Source of the DNA: Roseivivax marinus | Lineage (GTDB): Bacteria > Pseudomonadota > Alphaproteobacteria > Rhodobacterales > Rhodobacteraceae | NCBI RefSeq assembly: GCF_900109705.1 | Contig: NZ_FOAI01000003.1 | Coordinates: forward strand, 310,001-374,000 | Direction of reading: 5' to 3' | Length of the DNA stretch: 64,000 nucleotides | In this document: positions 55,830 through 64,000 of the stretch, piece by piece | How positions within the stretch are numbered: the first letter of the stretch is position 1 | How the letters are laid out: the number at the start of each line of letters is the position of its first letter | Translations under genes and position numbers: made by a program | The notes under the pieces: model-generated | Told to the model about the DNA's origin: nothing | The model's database searches: none | The model's input: the letters and a program-made list of their open reading frames with translations, nothing else

Positions 55830-58453
55830 CACGCTTCCTCGATGCCTGCTGCACCTGAAGCCTCAAGGCGCTTTTGCTCAATCACTCGGCTGATCTCTCG
55901 CTTTACCAAAACTGGAAGGTCTAGCGCTTCCCACTCTCTAGACGCTAAGCTTTGCAGAACCTCTGCTTCGCTCAAATGTGTTCTTCCAAGAAAGTTGCTG
56001 AGTTCGATAGAGCTCGTTCTCGATAGTCCCAAACCGATCAAGCTTATGAGTGTACGTGTACTCACACCGAATTCGAGGAAAAGATCGTAAGTCAGCTCTT
56101 CGGGGAACTCTTCGGACAAGCCGCGTTCATGATAAAACTGTCTCAACACAGACAGGTAGGCGCCGAGGTATTTGGGCGCTAGAAATCTAGCAATGTTCTC
56201 TACATCAGCCATCGTGTCCCGAATGAACTTCGCGTAGGGAAGTTCTGCGTCGCCTCGATACTCTGGCTTTTCCCTTTCGCGCTGCAGTCTGGCCGCAATA
56301 ATTCTGCCCAGTGTTTTGCCGCGCATCCAATCCCAAGTCGTAAGTGCACAAGGCAACACGCGTTGTTCCGGCGCAAAAACTGGAGCAAGTGTTCGATTGA
56401 TGATATCGAATATGCGAACAAATCGATCTACAGAGTCGTCGTCTTCCGGCGGTATCGGAAGAAGTTGTTCAGGCAAACCTGAGTAAGCGCGAAAGAAATC
56501 GAGTAGCGATTGTAGGGCTACGATTGATATTCCAGGATTGGCTTCCACAATTTCTTGGGACACATCAATCGCGTCCAAAGACGGTCGAATTAGGTCTTCG
56601 AGCTTGTTTGCAACATCACCGCTAAGCTTCTTGACGGGAGGCGCATTTCTTATGGTACCTTCTCTGTACTGCCAACTCATTAGGTATGCAGCGACGTGTT
56701 CTAGTTTCCCATCGAAAGCGCTTTGATCCATTTGGGTTCGCTCTTCGAGATACCCGGATAGATCATCAAACTCCTCAATCACTTTGTCCGTTTCGCGTTG
56801 GATCGGGTAGGCTGTCTTTTTGGGTAAGCCGTTGGGCCATACGTTGTCTTTCTGAACATCGACGCAAACGATATTGCCGTAGAAATCAGCCCCCCAACGA
56901 CCAGCTCTTCCTGCAAGATTCCAAAAATCTTGAGGCGACATTGGGTTCCCTTGTCCTTTGCGAGGCCCTCTTACGACGATTGTACGACAAGCAAGATTGA
57001 CACCCTCTATTAGAGTGGACGTTGATACCAGGAAGCGAATCCTACCGGATGTGAAAAGGCGTTCGATCTCTTCGCGCAGCAAAGAAGGCATGTTCCCGTA
57101 GTGGAAAGCCACACCTCTTTTCACAAGATGAACAAGTTGAAACTTGGGATGGATTACCTTTTCGCAGAACTCTGAGAGGTCAGCGAGTTCGTCGTCGTCA
57201 AAAATTTCCCGATCCTCAAGCCCGTCGTAGATGAGCTGCGCAACGATCTCTGCTTCGCTCGCAGTGTTTGCATAGACCAGTGTTCCAGTTGTCTCTTTGC
57301 CTAAAGCCAGTGCTACGAACGCTATGCGTTTGCGTTGGTTCAGTGGGCGATCATAAAGGTCGAACTTGCCCAACGGTTTTGGATCACCATCAGTGACAAG
57401 AGAAAGTGTCCACTCCTTTGGCTTTCCGCGTATCTGTTCAGCCATAACGAGGTTTTGCATGACAGTGGCGGTATTGCTTGGAACTACAGATGTACGGATG
57501 TCGTCTGGAGAGTTCTCGAGCAGAACATCAGGGTTGTCACTGTGCGGGCTTAAGAAAACGAAGCGACAGCGATCATTAGCGCGAACAATTCTTTCTACTG
57601 CGTCTTGAAGAATGACTCCCCGCCGTTCATCCGAGAGTTTTTGAGCTTCATCGACAACCGCAATATCGAAACGGTGCGGGTATTCACCGCCATTCAAGAA
57701 GATATGCAGTCTTTCTTGGGTAAACACTGCAATGAAGCGATTTGACCGAAGCTCTTCTTCATTTATAGGCAGTGATGTGACCTTAAGATCGTTCAGGCCG
57801 TGAACGAGCTTCAAGTCATTCAATTGTCGCTCGACTTCGGAGACGAGCGCTCGGGTTGGGGCTACGAAGACAGAACTGTTCGACTTTCCTGTCGCATGTT
57901 GCCGAAGAAGCCAATTCAGCACAGCAAAAGTTTTGCCGGCTGCAGTGGGCGCAGTCGCAGAAACCCATTGAGCCTCAGAGAGTGATGACCATAGGTCTGA
58001 TTGAAACCTGTTTGCCAAGATGGACTTTGCATCGTTGAGAATAATCTCAGACCGTAGCCTTCGACGTGTCTGTAACAGGGCTTCCATCGTGCCAAGACGG
58101 TCGTCTAGTTCTGGCTTCAAGAACCCCTTTTCCTCAGCGAGTGTGACTGCTCTGTGGTTTGAGAGTCTGGTGAGGATAAGGCTGCCGGAATCCTTCAATA
58201 GGTTGTTATTTGAAAAGCAAACTGCCGCTTCAGCCACCATCAGTGCGTATTCTTGGGCTTCGCGTTCGTCGCTCTCTGCAAGTATGCTCGCAGCAAGCAG
58301 AAGCTTTCGCCAATCAGTTGGCGCATCGACACCTTCGATCTCTAGTACGCCTTCACCAAAACTCAGGGCCGCTGACCATTGCCTGAGACGATCCAGGTCA
58401 TTATTAATTCCATCCGAACTAATGAGCCAATTCTGTACGTTTTCTAGACTCAT
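55829..58453 (-). CDS. hamB: Hachiman anti-phage system helicase HamB
   Basis: An 874-residue superfamily 2 helicase. Walker A is APTAAGKT (168-175), Walker B VVDEAQK (about 267-273, a DEAQ rather than DEAD box), with SxSTLIEGVN (about 478-486) and motif VI NLAGRAGRW (512-520), a Ski2-like set. In characterised Hachiman systems HamB holds HamA inactive and senses DNA damage or phage DNA. Start overlaps the hamA stop (ATGA). Confidence 0.93.
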   Translation of the reverse strand: MSLENVQNWLISSDGINNDLDRLRQWSAALSFGEGVLEIEGVDAPTDWRKLLLAASILAESDEREAQEYALMVAEAAVCFSNNNLLKDSGSLILTRLSNHRAVTLAEEKGFLKPELDDRLGTMEALLQTRRRLRSEIILNDAKSILANRFQSDLWSSLSEAQWVSATAPTAAGKTFAVLNWLLRQHATGKSNSSVFVAPTRALVSEVERQLNDLKLVHGLNDLKVTSLPINEEELRSNRFIAVFTQERLHIFLNGGEYPHRFDIAVVDEAQKLSDERRGVILQDAVERIVRANDRCRFVFLSPHSDNPDVLLENSPDDIRTSVVPSNTATVMQNLVMAEQIRGKPKEWTLSLVTDGDPKPLGKFDLYDRPLNQRKRIAFVALALGKETTGTLVYANTASEAEIVAQLIYDGLEDREIFDDDELADLSEFCEKVIHPKFQLVHLVKRGVAFHYGNMPSLLREEIERLFTSGRIRFLVSTSTLIEGVNLACRTIVVRGPRKGQGNPMSPQDFWNLAGRAGRWGADFYGNIVCVDVQKDNVWPNGLPKKTAYPIQRETDKVIEEFDDLSGYLEERTQMDQSAFDGKLEHVAAYLMSWQYREGTIRNAPPVKKLSGDVANKLEDLIRPSLDAIDVSQEIVEANPGISIVALQSLLDFFRAYSGLPEQLLPIPPEDDDSVDRFVRIFDIINRTLAPVFAPEQRVLPCALTTWDWMRGKTLGRIIAARLQREREKPEYRGDAELPYAKFIRDTMADVENIARFLAPKYLGAYLSVLRQFYHERGLSEEFPEELTYDLFLEFGVSTRTLISLIGLGLSRTSSIELSNFLGRTHLSEAEVLQSLASREWEALDLPVLVKREISRVIEQKRLEASGAAGIEEA

Positions 58454-59424
58454 GCTTTTTGGCCCAAGAGGCTGAGAAAGTATGAGCGGAACTCCTCAAT
58501 GGTCCTCATGGGGACACAAATGAAGCTTATCTCGAAGCTCGTGATTGCTTCTTTTCCAACTCGATTTTTGATTTGCTTAGTCCAACCCGGAACTTCTTGT
58601 TGCAAAGCTGCTTCAAGGGCTTTCTCGTCTAGGTTCTGACCATCCTCCAAGTAGCTCGCGGAGTCAAAGCCGACGAGCGCTATTCCACAATGATGAAGTG
58701 ACAATGACTCCTTTTTGTCCTGGTCAAAGTAGTTTTTCAGGCCCTCCGTGAGCTTCGGGTCGTCGAAGTTGGCAAACTCGTTGATTAGAAAGACATCTTG
58801 AGCACGCGAAGAATCAGCGCCATCTGTGTCTGCTAGAAACGGTGCAAGCGAATTTAGACAATCTCGGACAGCATCTGATGCAACGCCATACAGTTTTGAT
58901 TCACCCCAATAGACTTTCAATCCGCCATCGTCTGTACCTTTGGCGTAAACGCCGTCTGCTCCATGGTAATGCATTTCGGTCGATGTCTTTAGGCTCATTT
59001 TGCTAATGACCTGCGACATGCCAAAGACTGACTCGGCAAACGCAAAAACGAGAAGTTCGCCTCCTTCGCCGCTCTTAGCAAGTGAAGTGAACAGCGCTTC
59101 CGCTTCCTTTTCAAGTTTCAGAATGAGTGCTGAGGAACCTGTATCATTGAAAGAATTTTTCGCTTCTTCGATGCGTTTTCGGGGGATCGCGTAGTCTACA
59201 ATTCTTGCGCGTAGAAACTCCGCAAGCGGCTTGAACCTTACTCTCCCGTGCGCATCAATCGGAAGTCGGTAGCAATGCACCTCGGTCGCTGTGTCTTCGA
59301 TAACTTGAGCGGGCGTAAGCTCCACTAGGTGTGTATCTGTGACCTTGCCCCCAGTCCTTAGCGTCTGCGTGAGAAGCGTTGCTAGGTCGAGAGGCGCATC
59401 TTCAATTTTGGTTTCTTCGTTCAT
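58450..59424 (-). CDS. hamA: Hachiman anti-phage system nuclease HamA (DUF1837)
   Basis: A 324-residue DUF1837 protein. The nuclease core of the PD-(D/E)xK type is visible: D157 in HYHGADGVYAK, then E175-S-K177 in VYWGESKLYG, preceded by an acidic GGELLVFAFAESVFG strand. Known HamA is a nuclease effector released by HamB. Start at 59424 (MNEETKI) is chosen as the first credible ATG; an upstream one adds 13 residues with Cys/His-rich sequence. It is the first gene of the operon. Base composition is distinctly AT-richer than the surrounding DNA. Confidence 0.93.
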   Translation of the reverse strand: MNEETKIEDAPLDLATLLTQTLRTGGKVTDTHLVELTPAQVIEDTATEVHCYRLPIDAHGRVRFKPLAEFLRARIVDYAIPRKRIEEAKNSFNDTGSSALILKLEKEAEALFTSLAKSGEGGELLVFAFAESVFGMSQVISKMSLKTSTEMHYHGADGVYAKGTDDGGLKVYWGESKLYGVASDAVRDCLNSLAPFLADTDGADSSRAQDVFLINEFANFDDPKLTEGLKNYFDQDKKESLSLHHCGIALVGFDSASYLEDGQNLDEKALEAALQQEVPGWTKQIKNRVGKEAITSFEISFICVPMRTIEEFRSYFLSLLGQKA

Positions 59425-59707
59425 ATGGTGGCGCTCACTACTCGTACCACAAGGTGTAGACAACTAAGCAGTGAATGCCCTCTACCAGAAGCGGAATCTG
59501 CTTAGTCTGTCACTAGTGTTTTGCCTTTGCTGCTGGTCCTTTTGTAAACCCGTAGGTGCAGACTTTGCGGTGGATGGGAACGGGGAAAACAGCCGTCTGT
59601 CGCAACTAAGTGTCCGAGCGCAGCGAACTTCCGCTTCCCGCCCCTCGAAGAGTTTGTTGGTGTTCAAGCCTTTGCCTATATTGCTAAGTCATATCTCGGA
59701 GCTCAGC

Positions 59708-59977
59708 ATGACCGTCAAGACAACCATCAGCTTCACCGACCGCCACCATCGGTTCCTGACCGACAAGGTGGGCCAAGGCGCCTTCGCCTCGCAAAGCGCG
59801 GCTGTGGCAGCGGCTCTGGAGCAGATGATGCGCGATGAAGAGGAACGCGAGCTGGCCCTTGGCGCGATGGCCGAAGAAATTCGGGCGCGGCTCGACCGGC
59901 CGCGCGCCGACTATATCTCGGCGGAAAAAGCCTTTGCCGCCGCCCGGGCCAGCCTTCAGACCGAGCGCGAGGCGTGA
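59708..59977 (+). CDS. parD: ParD-family antitoxin
   Basis: An 89-residue ribbon-helix-helix protein (MTVKTTISFTDRHHRFLTDK, then a C-terminal EEIRARLDRPRADYISAEKAFA tail that would bind ParE; quoted in part). The frame is intact. An upstream in-frame extension is not coding-like. The next gene, overlapping its stop, is a broken parE. Confidence 0.85.
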   Translation: MTVKTTISFTDRHHRFLTDKVGQGAFASQSAAVAAALEQMMRDEEERELALGAMAEEIRARLDRPRADYISAEKAFAAARASLQTEREA

Positions 59978-60287
59978 GCCATCGCATCCGGTTCCATCCG
60001 GCGGTTTCGGAGGATCTAGACGCGATCATTCGCTGGCTGAACGATTATGCCGGCCCACAATAGGCAGCGCGCAGGTTGGACGAGATCGAAGCAGCTATCG
60101 CTAGCCTTACCGAACTGCCCAAAAGGGCAGCCTTCGGGATGGGATTACGCTCGGGCTGCGCGGCATTCCTGCAGGCCGGAAGGCCGTGATCGCCTTCACT
60201 ATCGACGATGATGCACGCGAGGTCCATATCCACGCCGTGACCTATGCCGGGCCCGACTGGATAAGGCGCAGAAAAGCACGCGGGTGA
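59974..60287 (+). pseudogene. Decayed parE-type toxin gene
   Basis: GTG at 59974 overlaps the parD stop. Reading on gives SHRIRFHPAVSEDLDAIIRW, a normal ParE start, then a TAG stop at 60061-60063. After the stop, ARRLDEIEAAIASLTELPKR continues in frame and then shifts frame near 60140, where the rest of a ParE C-terminus follows (GLRGIPAGRKAVIAFTIDDD and VTYAGPDWIRRR). Two separate lesions make the toxin non-functional. Confidence 0.85.
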
Positions 60288-60393
60288 AAATGCACACCTC
60301 GGGCAGCCAACGAAACCCGAGCCTCCAAGCGGTCCAGCGCCTCCATCCAATCCGGCCTCCGAAACCAGATAGGGATTTCGTGATCCGGATACC

Positions 60394-60615
60394 CTAGTCG
60401 AGTTCCGAGTGTTCTTCGATTAGCTTGGCGGGCGCCACATCCAGATGCTCCGCGACCCGCTGTAATGTTTGCAAGGTCACGTTCTGCTGGCCGCGCTCCA
60501 TGGCGCTGACATGGGCACGGTCGACTTCCATCGCCGCCGCCAAAGCGGCCTGCGTAAGCCCGCAAACTTGGCGGTAGTGCTTGAGATTCCTTGCAAAAAC
60601 AACGCGGATGTCCAT
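60394..60615 (-). CDS. Small Xre-family HTH regulator
   Basis: A 73-residue protein almost wholly an HTH: FARNLKHYRQVCGLTQAALAA and AHVSAMERGQQNVTLQTLQRVAEHL. It resembles the repressors that control transfer or excision genes on ICEs. Divergent from the DUF2285 gene at 60756, its likely target. Start is an ATG with no strong ribosome-binding site. Confidence 0.8.
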   Translation of the reverse strand: MDIRVVFARNLKHYRQVCGLTQAALAAAMEVDRAHVSAMERGQQNVTLQTLQRVAEHLDVAPAKLIEEHSELD

Positions 60616-60755
60616 CCGCGAGTAAAGAACCTATCGCGTATTTTGGTGCGACGTATTATAATGCTCATCTGCAGTTTGAATGACCGCAATCCGACCTTGC
60701 ACATGCAATCTGATGTGCTGTTATGAGCCTTAACGCCCAACGGCGAGGGGGAATC

Positions 60756-61028
60756 ATGTCTGCCACCGGCACCACGCCGATCGCTGATCTCGCACCACAA
60801 AGCGATGAGCTGACCGATTACGACCACGCGCATATGACGCTGTACTTGCGCCTGTTTGATGCCGCTGAAAGCGGTGCCAGCCTGCATGAAGTCAGTGAGA
60901 TTCTTTTCGGTATAGATGTCGCCGAAGAACCAGAGCGTGCCAAAAAGATGTACGACAGCCACCTCGCCCGCGCTCGTTGGATGACGGAGCACGGCTATCG
61001 CAAGCTGCTTGAGGGCGGTAACGGCTGA
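60756..61028 (+). CDS. DUF2285 family protein (short form)
   Basis: A 90-residue protein with the DUF2285 pattern DYDHAHMTLYLRLFDAAESG, SEILFGIDVAEEPERAKKMYDSHLARARWMTEHGYRKLL (quoted to its conserved end in part). The family is restricted largely to conjugative elements and includes predicted DNA-binding proteins. GAGGGGG before the ATG at 60756 decides the start over one at 60723. Confidence 0.8.
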   Translation: MSATGTTPIADLAPQSDELTDYDHAHMTLYLRLFDAAESGASLHEVSEILFGIDVAEEPERAKKMYDSHLARARWMTEHGYRKLLEGGNG

Positions 61029-61159
61029 ACTTCGCCTTATCCGTAAGACATCGGCGAACACCCGCGCAGGTTGCGCAGGGCAACCGTTCTTGCCGTCGTT
61101 TTGACGCGTCACCAAGCTATACTCATTGTCCATCGAAACAGCTGACGCGGAGCTTCGCC

Positions 61160-61904
61160 ATGACCAAAGATTGGCAAGACGAAGCGGCTTACAAGCATTT
61201 CGACAGACTCGACCTGTCCGGGCTGGCCTGGGAATGCTTGCGCCGCAATTCCGACTATCGCGCCAATTACCCGCGAATGCGGGATGGATTGAAATCACCG
61301 GCTGCATGGGGGTTACGATTTCCCGGTTGATCCGGACATCGACGCACCCAAAGCACCCGTGTTCTGGACGCCTTCAATCGCCCCGGCAGCGGTCGGGTAT
61401 GCTGTGCCGGTCCCCGGCGGCGACACCGCCGCGCCGCACATCGATGCAGATGATCTGACCGTCATCGGAACGCAGGACGGCTTGATATATGTGCGCCTCG
61501 CAACAGGCGCATTGCTCATGCTAGATGCCAAAAGCCTCCAATGCCCGATTGGGATTCTGGTGCCGTTGGACGAACATTGGGCGGCACGAATCAATTCTCT
61601 CGAGTCGCTTCGCGCGCAGCTGTTGTACCGCAAACGATCCCCTCCGCCCCTGACGTCGCAGCAGCGACGGCGCATCCAGCTTGCATTGCGCACGCTCGAC
61701 GCGCGCCGGGATCGTGCCAGCTATCAGACAATCGCGGGGCATTTGTTCGGCGCAGAGGCTGTGTCCCGCGAACATTGGAAAACCAGCTCCCTCAAGGCCC
61801 AGATCACCCGACTGTCCGCCCATGGCACGCATCTGGCCACCAAAGGCTATCGCTTTCTCCTTCTCGGCAAAGGACCCACGGGGCGCTCCAAGCCGCGCAA
61901 GTGA
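61160..61904 (+). pseudogene. DUF6499/DUF2285 regulator with a single frameshift
   Basis: ATG at 61160 opens a frame starting MTKDWQDEAAYKHFDRLDL and running through AWECLRRNSDYRANY to AAWGLRFPG-stop at about 61327. In the next frame the family sequence continues directly (VDPDIDAPKAPVFWTPSIAPA) to a C-terminal DUF2285 region (ASYQTIAGHLFGAEA and RLSAHGTHLATKGYRFLL). One base in the CCCGG run is out of step. A GTG at 61359 could give a shortened protein of 181 residues. It could also be a sequencing error. Confidence 0.8.
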
Positions 61905-62080
61905 TCACCGCGCGATCTCCGAAAATCGAACCCTCATCAGTCCCTGATCCTGTTGGCCTTTGGGGGTGACGTTTTCGCGCCACGATCTTCGTCATCCCTC
62001 CCCACCGCGCTCTTCCGTTTTGATGACCTCCGACAGCCCGCGACGCGCCGTCGCGCGGCCTAGCCACCGGAGATGCTCAA

Positions 62081-62362
62081 ATGCCCGACCCCAACGAAGG
62101 ACTACCGCCCCGCTACCTCAGAACGCCGGAAGCCGCCCGATTTCTCGGCCTATCTGGCCGCACGCTGGAAAAACACAGGACTTACGGGACCGGCCCGCGT
62201 TATTCGAAAATCGGCGGGCGTGTCGTCTACGCGGTCGACGATCTGCAAGCCTGGGTCACGAGGGGCGAGAAAACCTCGACCTCGGACGAGACCGAAGACC
62301 GCGTTCTACCCGCCAAACGCCATGCCGCCGTTTCGCCGGCCTATCTGCGGCGAGGGCGCTGA
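62081..62362 (+). CDS. AlpA/excisionase-like HTH protein
   Basis: A 93-residue protein with a MerR/AlpA-like winged helix (YLRTPEAARFLGLSGRTLEKHRTYGTGPRYSKIGGRVVYAVDDL; motif positions about 12-55, quoted only to show SGRTLEKHR). Such genes act as recombination directionality factors or regulators. It heads the DUF2840-traF-transglycosylase run. Confidence 0.82.
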   Translation: MPDPNEGLPPRYLRTPEAARFLGLSGRTLEKHRTYGTGPRYSKIGGRVVYAVDDLQAWVTRGEKTSTSDETEDRVLPAKRHAAVSPAYLRRGR

Positions 62363-62366
62363 GCCG

Positions 62367-62825
62367 ATGCAGACACTTGTCCACCTCACCTGGATCGAAG
62401 GGCGCATCGAGCGCTGGATCCGTTTCGGTCGGATGGCCGAGGAAACCATCCTGACGCGCACGGAAAAGCGCGTGGCCTTCGCCCCCGGCGCAATCTTCGC
62501 GCTCGTCCGCTGGTCGTCGAACGACCACGGCACTGTTGAAAGCCGGATCGATATTCTGCGCGCCGTCGGTGCAGGCGAGCCCTGCTCGACGGTGCCCTGT
62601 GTGACACCGGGCGGCGAGCTTTTGATGCGCCTCTCCGGTTGGCCCAAGGTCGAGGCGGCGCTTCGGTCCATCGATATCGTGGAAAGTTATGGCATCGCGA
62701 CGGAAGATGTCTGCCCCGATCATTGGCGGCACGTCCACAACCGCCTGACCGCGGCAATGGAGCCCCGTCCCTACACTCCTGCCCGGCATGCGGCTTGGCT
62801 CAAGCGTCGCATGGTGACGATATGA
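62367..62825 (+). CDS. DUF2840 family protein
   Basis: A 152-residue DUF2840 protein (VHLTWIEGRIERWIRFGR, FAPGAIFALVRWSSNDHGT, VTPGGELLMRLSGWPKV), conserved upstream of TraF-like peptidases on alphaproteobacterial ICEs. Its role is not known. It overlaps the traF start by four bases (ATGA). Confidence 0.88.
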   Translation: MQTLVHLTWIEGRIERWIRFGRMAEETILTRTEKRVAFAPGAIFALVRWSSNDHGTVESRIDILRAVGAGEPCSTVPCVTPGGELLMRLSGWPKVEAALRSIDIVESYGIATEDVCPDHWRHVHNRLTAAMEPRPYTPARHAAWLKRRMVTI

Positions 62826-63349
62826 ACGCGGCGGCCCCTCCCCTCCTCGCGGCCGGTTTGTCCCTCGGCTTGCTCGCTGCAGAACAGATCGACCGCGCAC
62901 CGCGTCTGATCTGGAATGCCTCAGCAAGCGTGCCGGTCGGACTTTACATTGTTCGAGCGTCAAACCCGCCATCGCTGGGCGATCTCGTTGCCGTGCGCCT
63001 GCCGGAAGACCTGTCATCCTGGGTGGTTGAGCGCGGCTATGTCGGTGCGGATACCTTGCTGTTGAAACGCATCGCGGCCGTCTCCGGCATGACCGTCTGT
63101 CGCGATGGTCTCGATGTCGCCATCGGTGGCACCGTTGTTGCCCAGGCAGCATCGGCTGACCAACAGAGCCGCCCGCTTCCCCGTTGGACGGGATGTGCCA
63201 CGCTCGCCTCGGACGAGGTTTTCTTGCTCGTCGCCGGTGTCGCAGACAGCCTCGATGGACGCTATTTCGGGCCCTTGTCAGCGGATACGGTCCTCGGGCG
63301 TGCCATCCCTCTTTGGACATTTGGAGGGGCGGAAGATGCGAGTTCTTGA
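62822..63349 (+). CDS. traF: TraF-type S26 conjugative signal peptidase
   Basis: A 175-residue signal peptidase I relative that matures conjugative pilin. One hydrophobic N-terminal helix (about 4-20), catalytic Ser in NASASVPVGLYIV and catalytic Lys in LLLKRIAAVSGMTV form the Ser-Lys dyad. It overlaps the next gene by 14 bases. Confidence 0.88.
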   Translation: MNAAAPPLLAAGLSLGLLAAEQIDRAPRLIWNASASVPVGLYIVRASNPPSLGDLVAVRLPEDLSSWVVERGYVGADTLLLKRIAAVSGMTVCRDGLDVAIGGTVVAQAASADQQSRPLPRWTGCATLASDEVFLLVAGVADSLDGRYFGPLSADTVLGRAIPLWTFGGAEDASS

Positions 63350-64000
63350 ACCCGGGCACAGCCGTCGGCACGCGGGCGTCACGACCGCGCTTGTACTGAT
63401 CCTCTGCATGCCGATCACCGTGGCACCGTTCGCCGTGATCGCTCAGGACCGCAGTGTTCCAGCATCTGAGCAGCAACCCACCGACATCCATATCGCAGAA
63501 GCCGCCCGCAGGTTCGGCATCCCGCAGCCCTGGATCCGTGCCGTCATGGAGGTCGAGAGCGCGGGCAATCCGCGCGCGGTGAGCCACGCGGGGGCGATGG
63601 GGCTTATGCAGATCATGCCCGGCACCTGGGCCGAATTGCGCGCAGCCCACCGGCTTGGCAATGACCCTTTCGATCCACGCGACAACATCCTGGCCGGTAC
63701 CGCCTATCTGCGGCAAATGTACGACCGGTTCGGGTCGCCCGGCTTACTCGCGGCCTACAATGCCGGGCCTGCGCGCTACCAAGAGCACCTTGATACCGGC
63801 CGCGCCTTGCCGCGTGAAACCCGCAATTACCTCGCCATCCTCGCGCCACTCATCGCCGATGGAACCGACGTCGCGCGGGCAGTCAGCCGCCCGCAGACGA
63901 CTCTGGACTGGCGCGACGCCCCGTTGTTCGCGGCAATGGCTGAGGAGGGTCAAACCCCGGGTGATGACACTCAACGGATTGCGTCTGACGCGTCTCGAAA
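63336..64000 (+). CDS. Lytic transglycosylase of the transfer module (partial, 3' end outside window)
   Basis: At least 221 residues. After a membrane/signal segment (about 17-36) comes an SLT-type domain: IRAVMEVESAGNP with the catalytic Glu, SHAGAMGLMQIMPGTW, and YLRQMYDRFGSPGLLAAYNAGPA (quoted in part). It opens the peptidoglycan for the mating channel. ATG at 63336 overlaps traF. Confidence 0.9.
   Translation, partial: MRVLEPGHSRRHAGVTTALVLILCMPITVAPFAVIAQDRSVPASEQQPTDIHIAEAARRFGIPQPWIRAVMEVESAGNPRAVSHAGAMGLMQIMPGTWAELRAAHRLGNDPFDPRDNILAGTAYLRQMYDRFGSPGLLAAYNAGPARYQEHLDTGRALPRETRNYLAILAPLIADGTDVARAVSRPQTTLDWRDAPLFAAMAEEGQTPGDDTQRIASDASR

Larger units (their letters stand above)
45553..64000. 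mobile_element. dusA-integrated genomic island / ICE-like element (left part; right end beyond window)
   Basis: Begins at the AT-rich dusA 5' junction with a tyrosine integrase facing inward. It continues through DUF932, ParB-like, toprim, DUF2493, DUF736, a defence operon and toxin-antitoxin genes, to a transfer module (DUF2840, TraF-type peptidase, lytic transglycosylase). dusA is a documented insertion target of a family of tyrosine integrases. No right attachment site is visible before 64,000. Exact left edge uncertain by tens of bases. Confidence 0.85.

Noticed and set aside
59471-59707. N-terminal extension of parD from 59471
   Set aside because: The extra 79 residues are Cys/Ser-rich without ribbon-helix-helix character; ParD proteins start at the MTVKTTISF equivalent.

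Overview
The window is high-GC DNA from a marine-type alphaproteobacterium, almost certainly a member of the Rhodobacterales/Roseobacter group. The evidence is the gene set: a glucosylglycerol-type osmolyte operon, phoR-pstSCAB-phoU-phoB, soxBDAG sarcosine oxidase, a pobA/regulator pair, glutaryl-CoA dehydrogenase next to its LysR regulator, an orphan LuxR-type regulator, ccmI-ruvX, and a dusA-associated integrative element. No rRNA, tRNA or CRISPR array was recognised.

Bases 1-45,590 are chromosomal backbone. 1-3,096 (minus): gpsA, a sucrose-phosphatase-like HAD gene and ggpS (cut by the window edge) overlap or nearly touch and look like a complete glucosylglycerol operon, divergent from galU. 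4.5-8.8 kb: PAS protein, yicC, gmk, gamma carbonic anhydrase and a PLP-dependent sulfur amino-acid lyase. 8.8-16.4 kb: phosphate sensing and high-affinity uptake, with a PHO box of three half-sites before pstS. 16.5-23.9 kb: patatin, small lipoprotein, DUF502, psuK-psuG, HupE-like protein, rpsB-tsf. 24.3-30 kb: LuxR solo, small monooxygenase, pobA with an AraC regulator, gcdH with a LysR regulator. 30-36.3 kb: LysM protein, LOG protein, RarD permease, a host-attachment-type protein, sodB. 36.3-42.1 kb: sarcosine oxidase genes. 42.4-44.3 kb: ccmI-ruvX-DUF1289.

From about 45,590 to the right edge lies an integrative element sitting in the 5' end of dusA. A tyrosine integrase faces away from dusA. 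It is followed by DUF932, a RES/Xre toxin-antitoxin pair, a large ParB-like protein, a toprim protein, DUF2493, a membrane protein and DUF736. Then come an AT-richer three-gene operon, hamA-hamB-DUF3223 (a Hachiman-type anti-phage system plus a third gene), a decayed parDE pair, DUF2285-type regulators (one frameshifted), an AlpA-like HTH protein, DUF2840, a TraF-type signal peptidase and a lytic transglycosylase that runs off the window. The last genes are a conjugation module, so the element is probably an ICE (or mobilizable relative) whose relaxase, mating channel and right end lie beyond 64,000.

Most novel in appearance: (i) the DUF3223 gene translationally coupled to Hachiman hamB; (ii) an 85-base leader duplicated, at identical length, before the DUF932 and ParB-like genes; (iii) the gpsA/HAD/ggpS operon, which encodes the acceptor-making step, the transferase and the phosphatase as separate coupled genes; (iv) replacement of the dusA start by element sequence.
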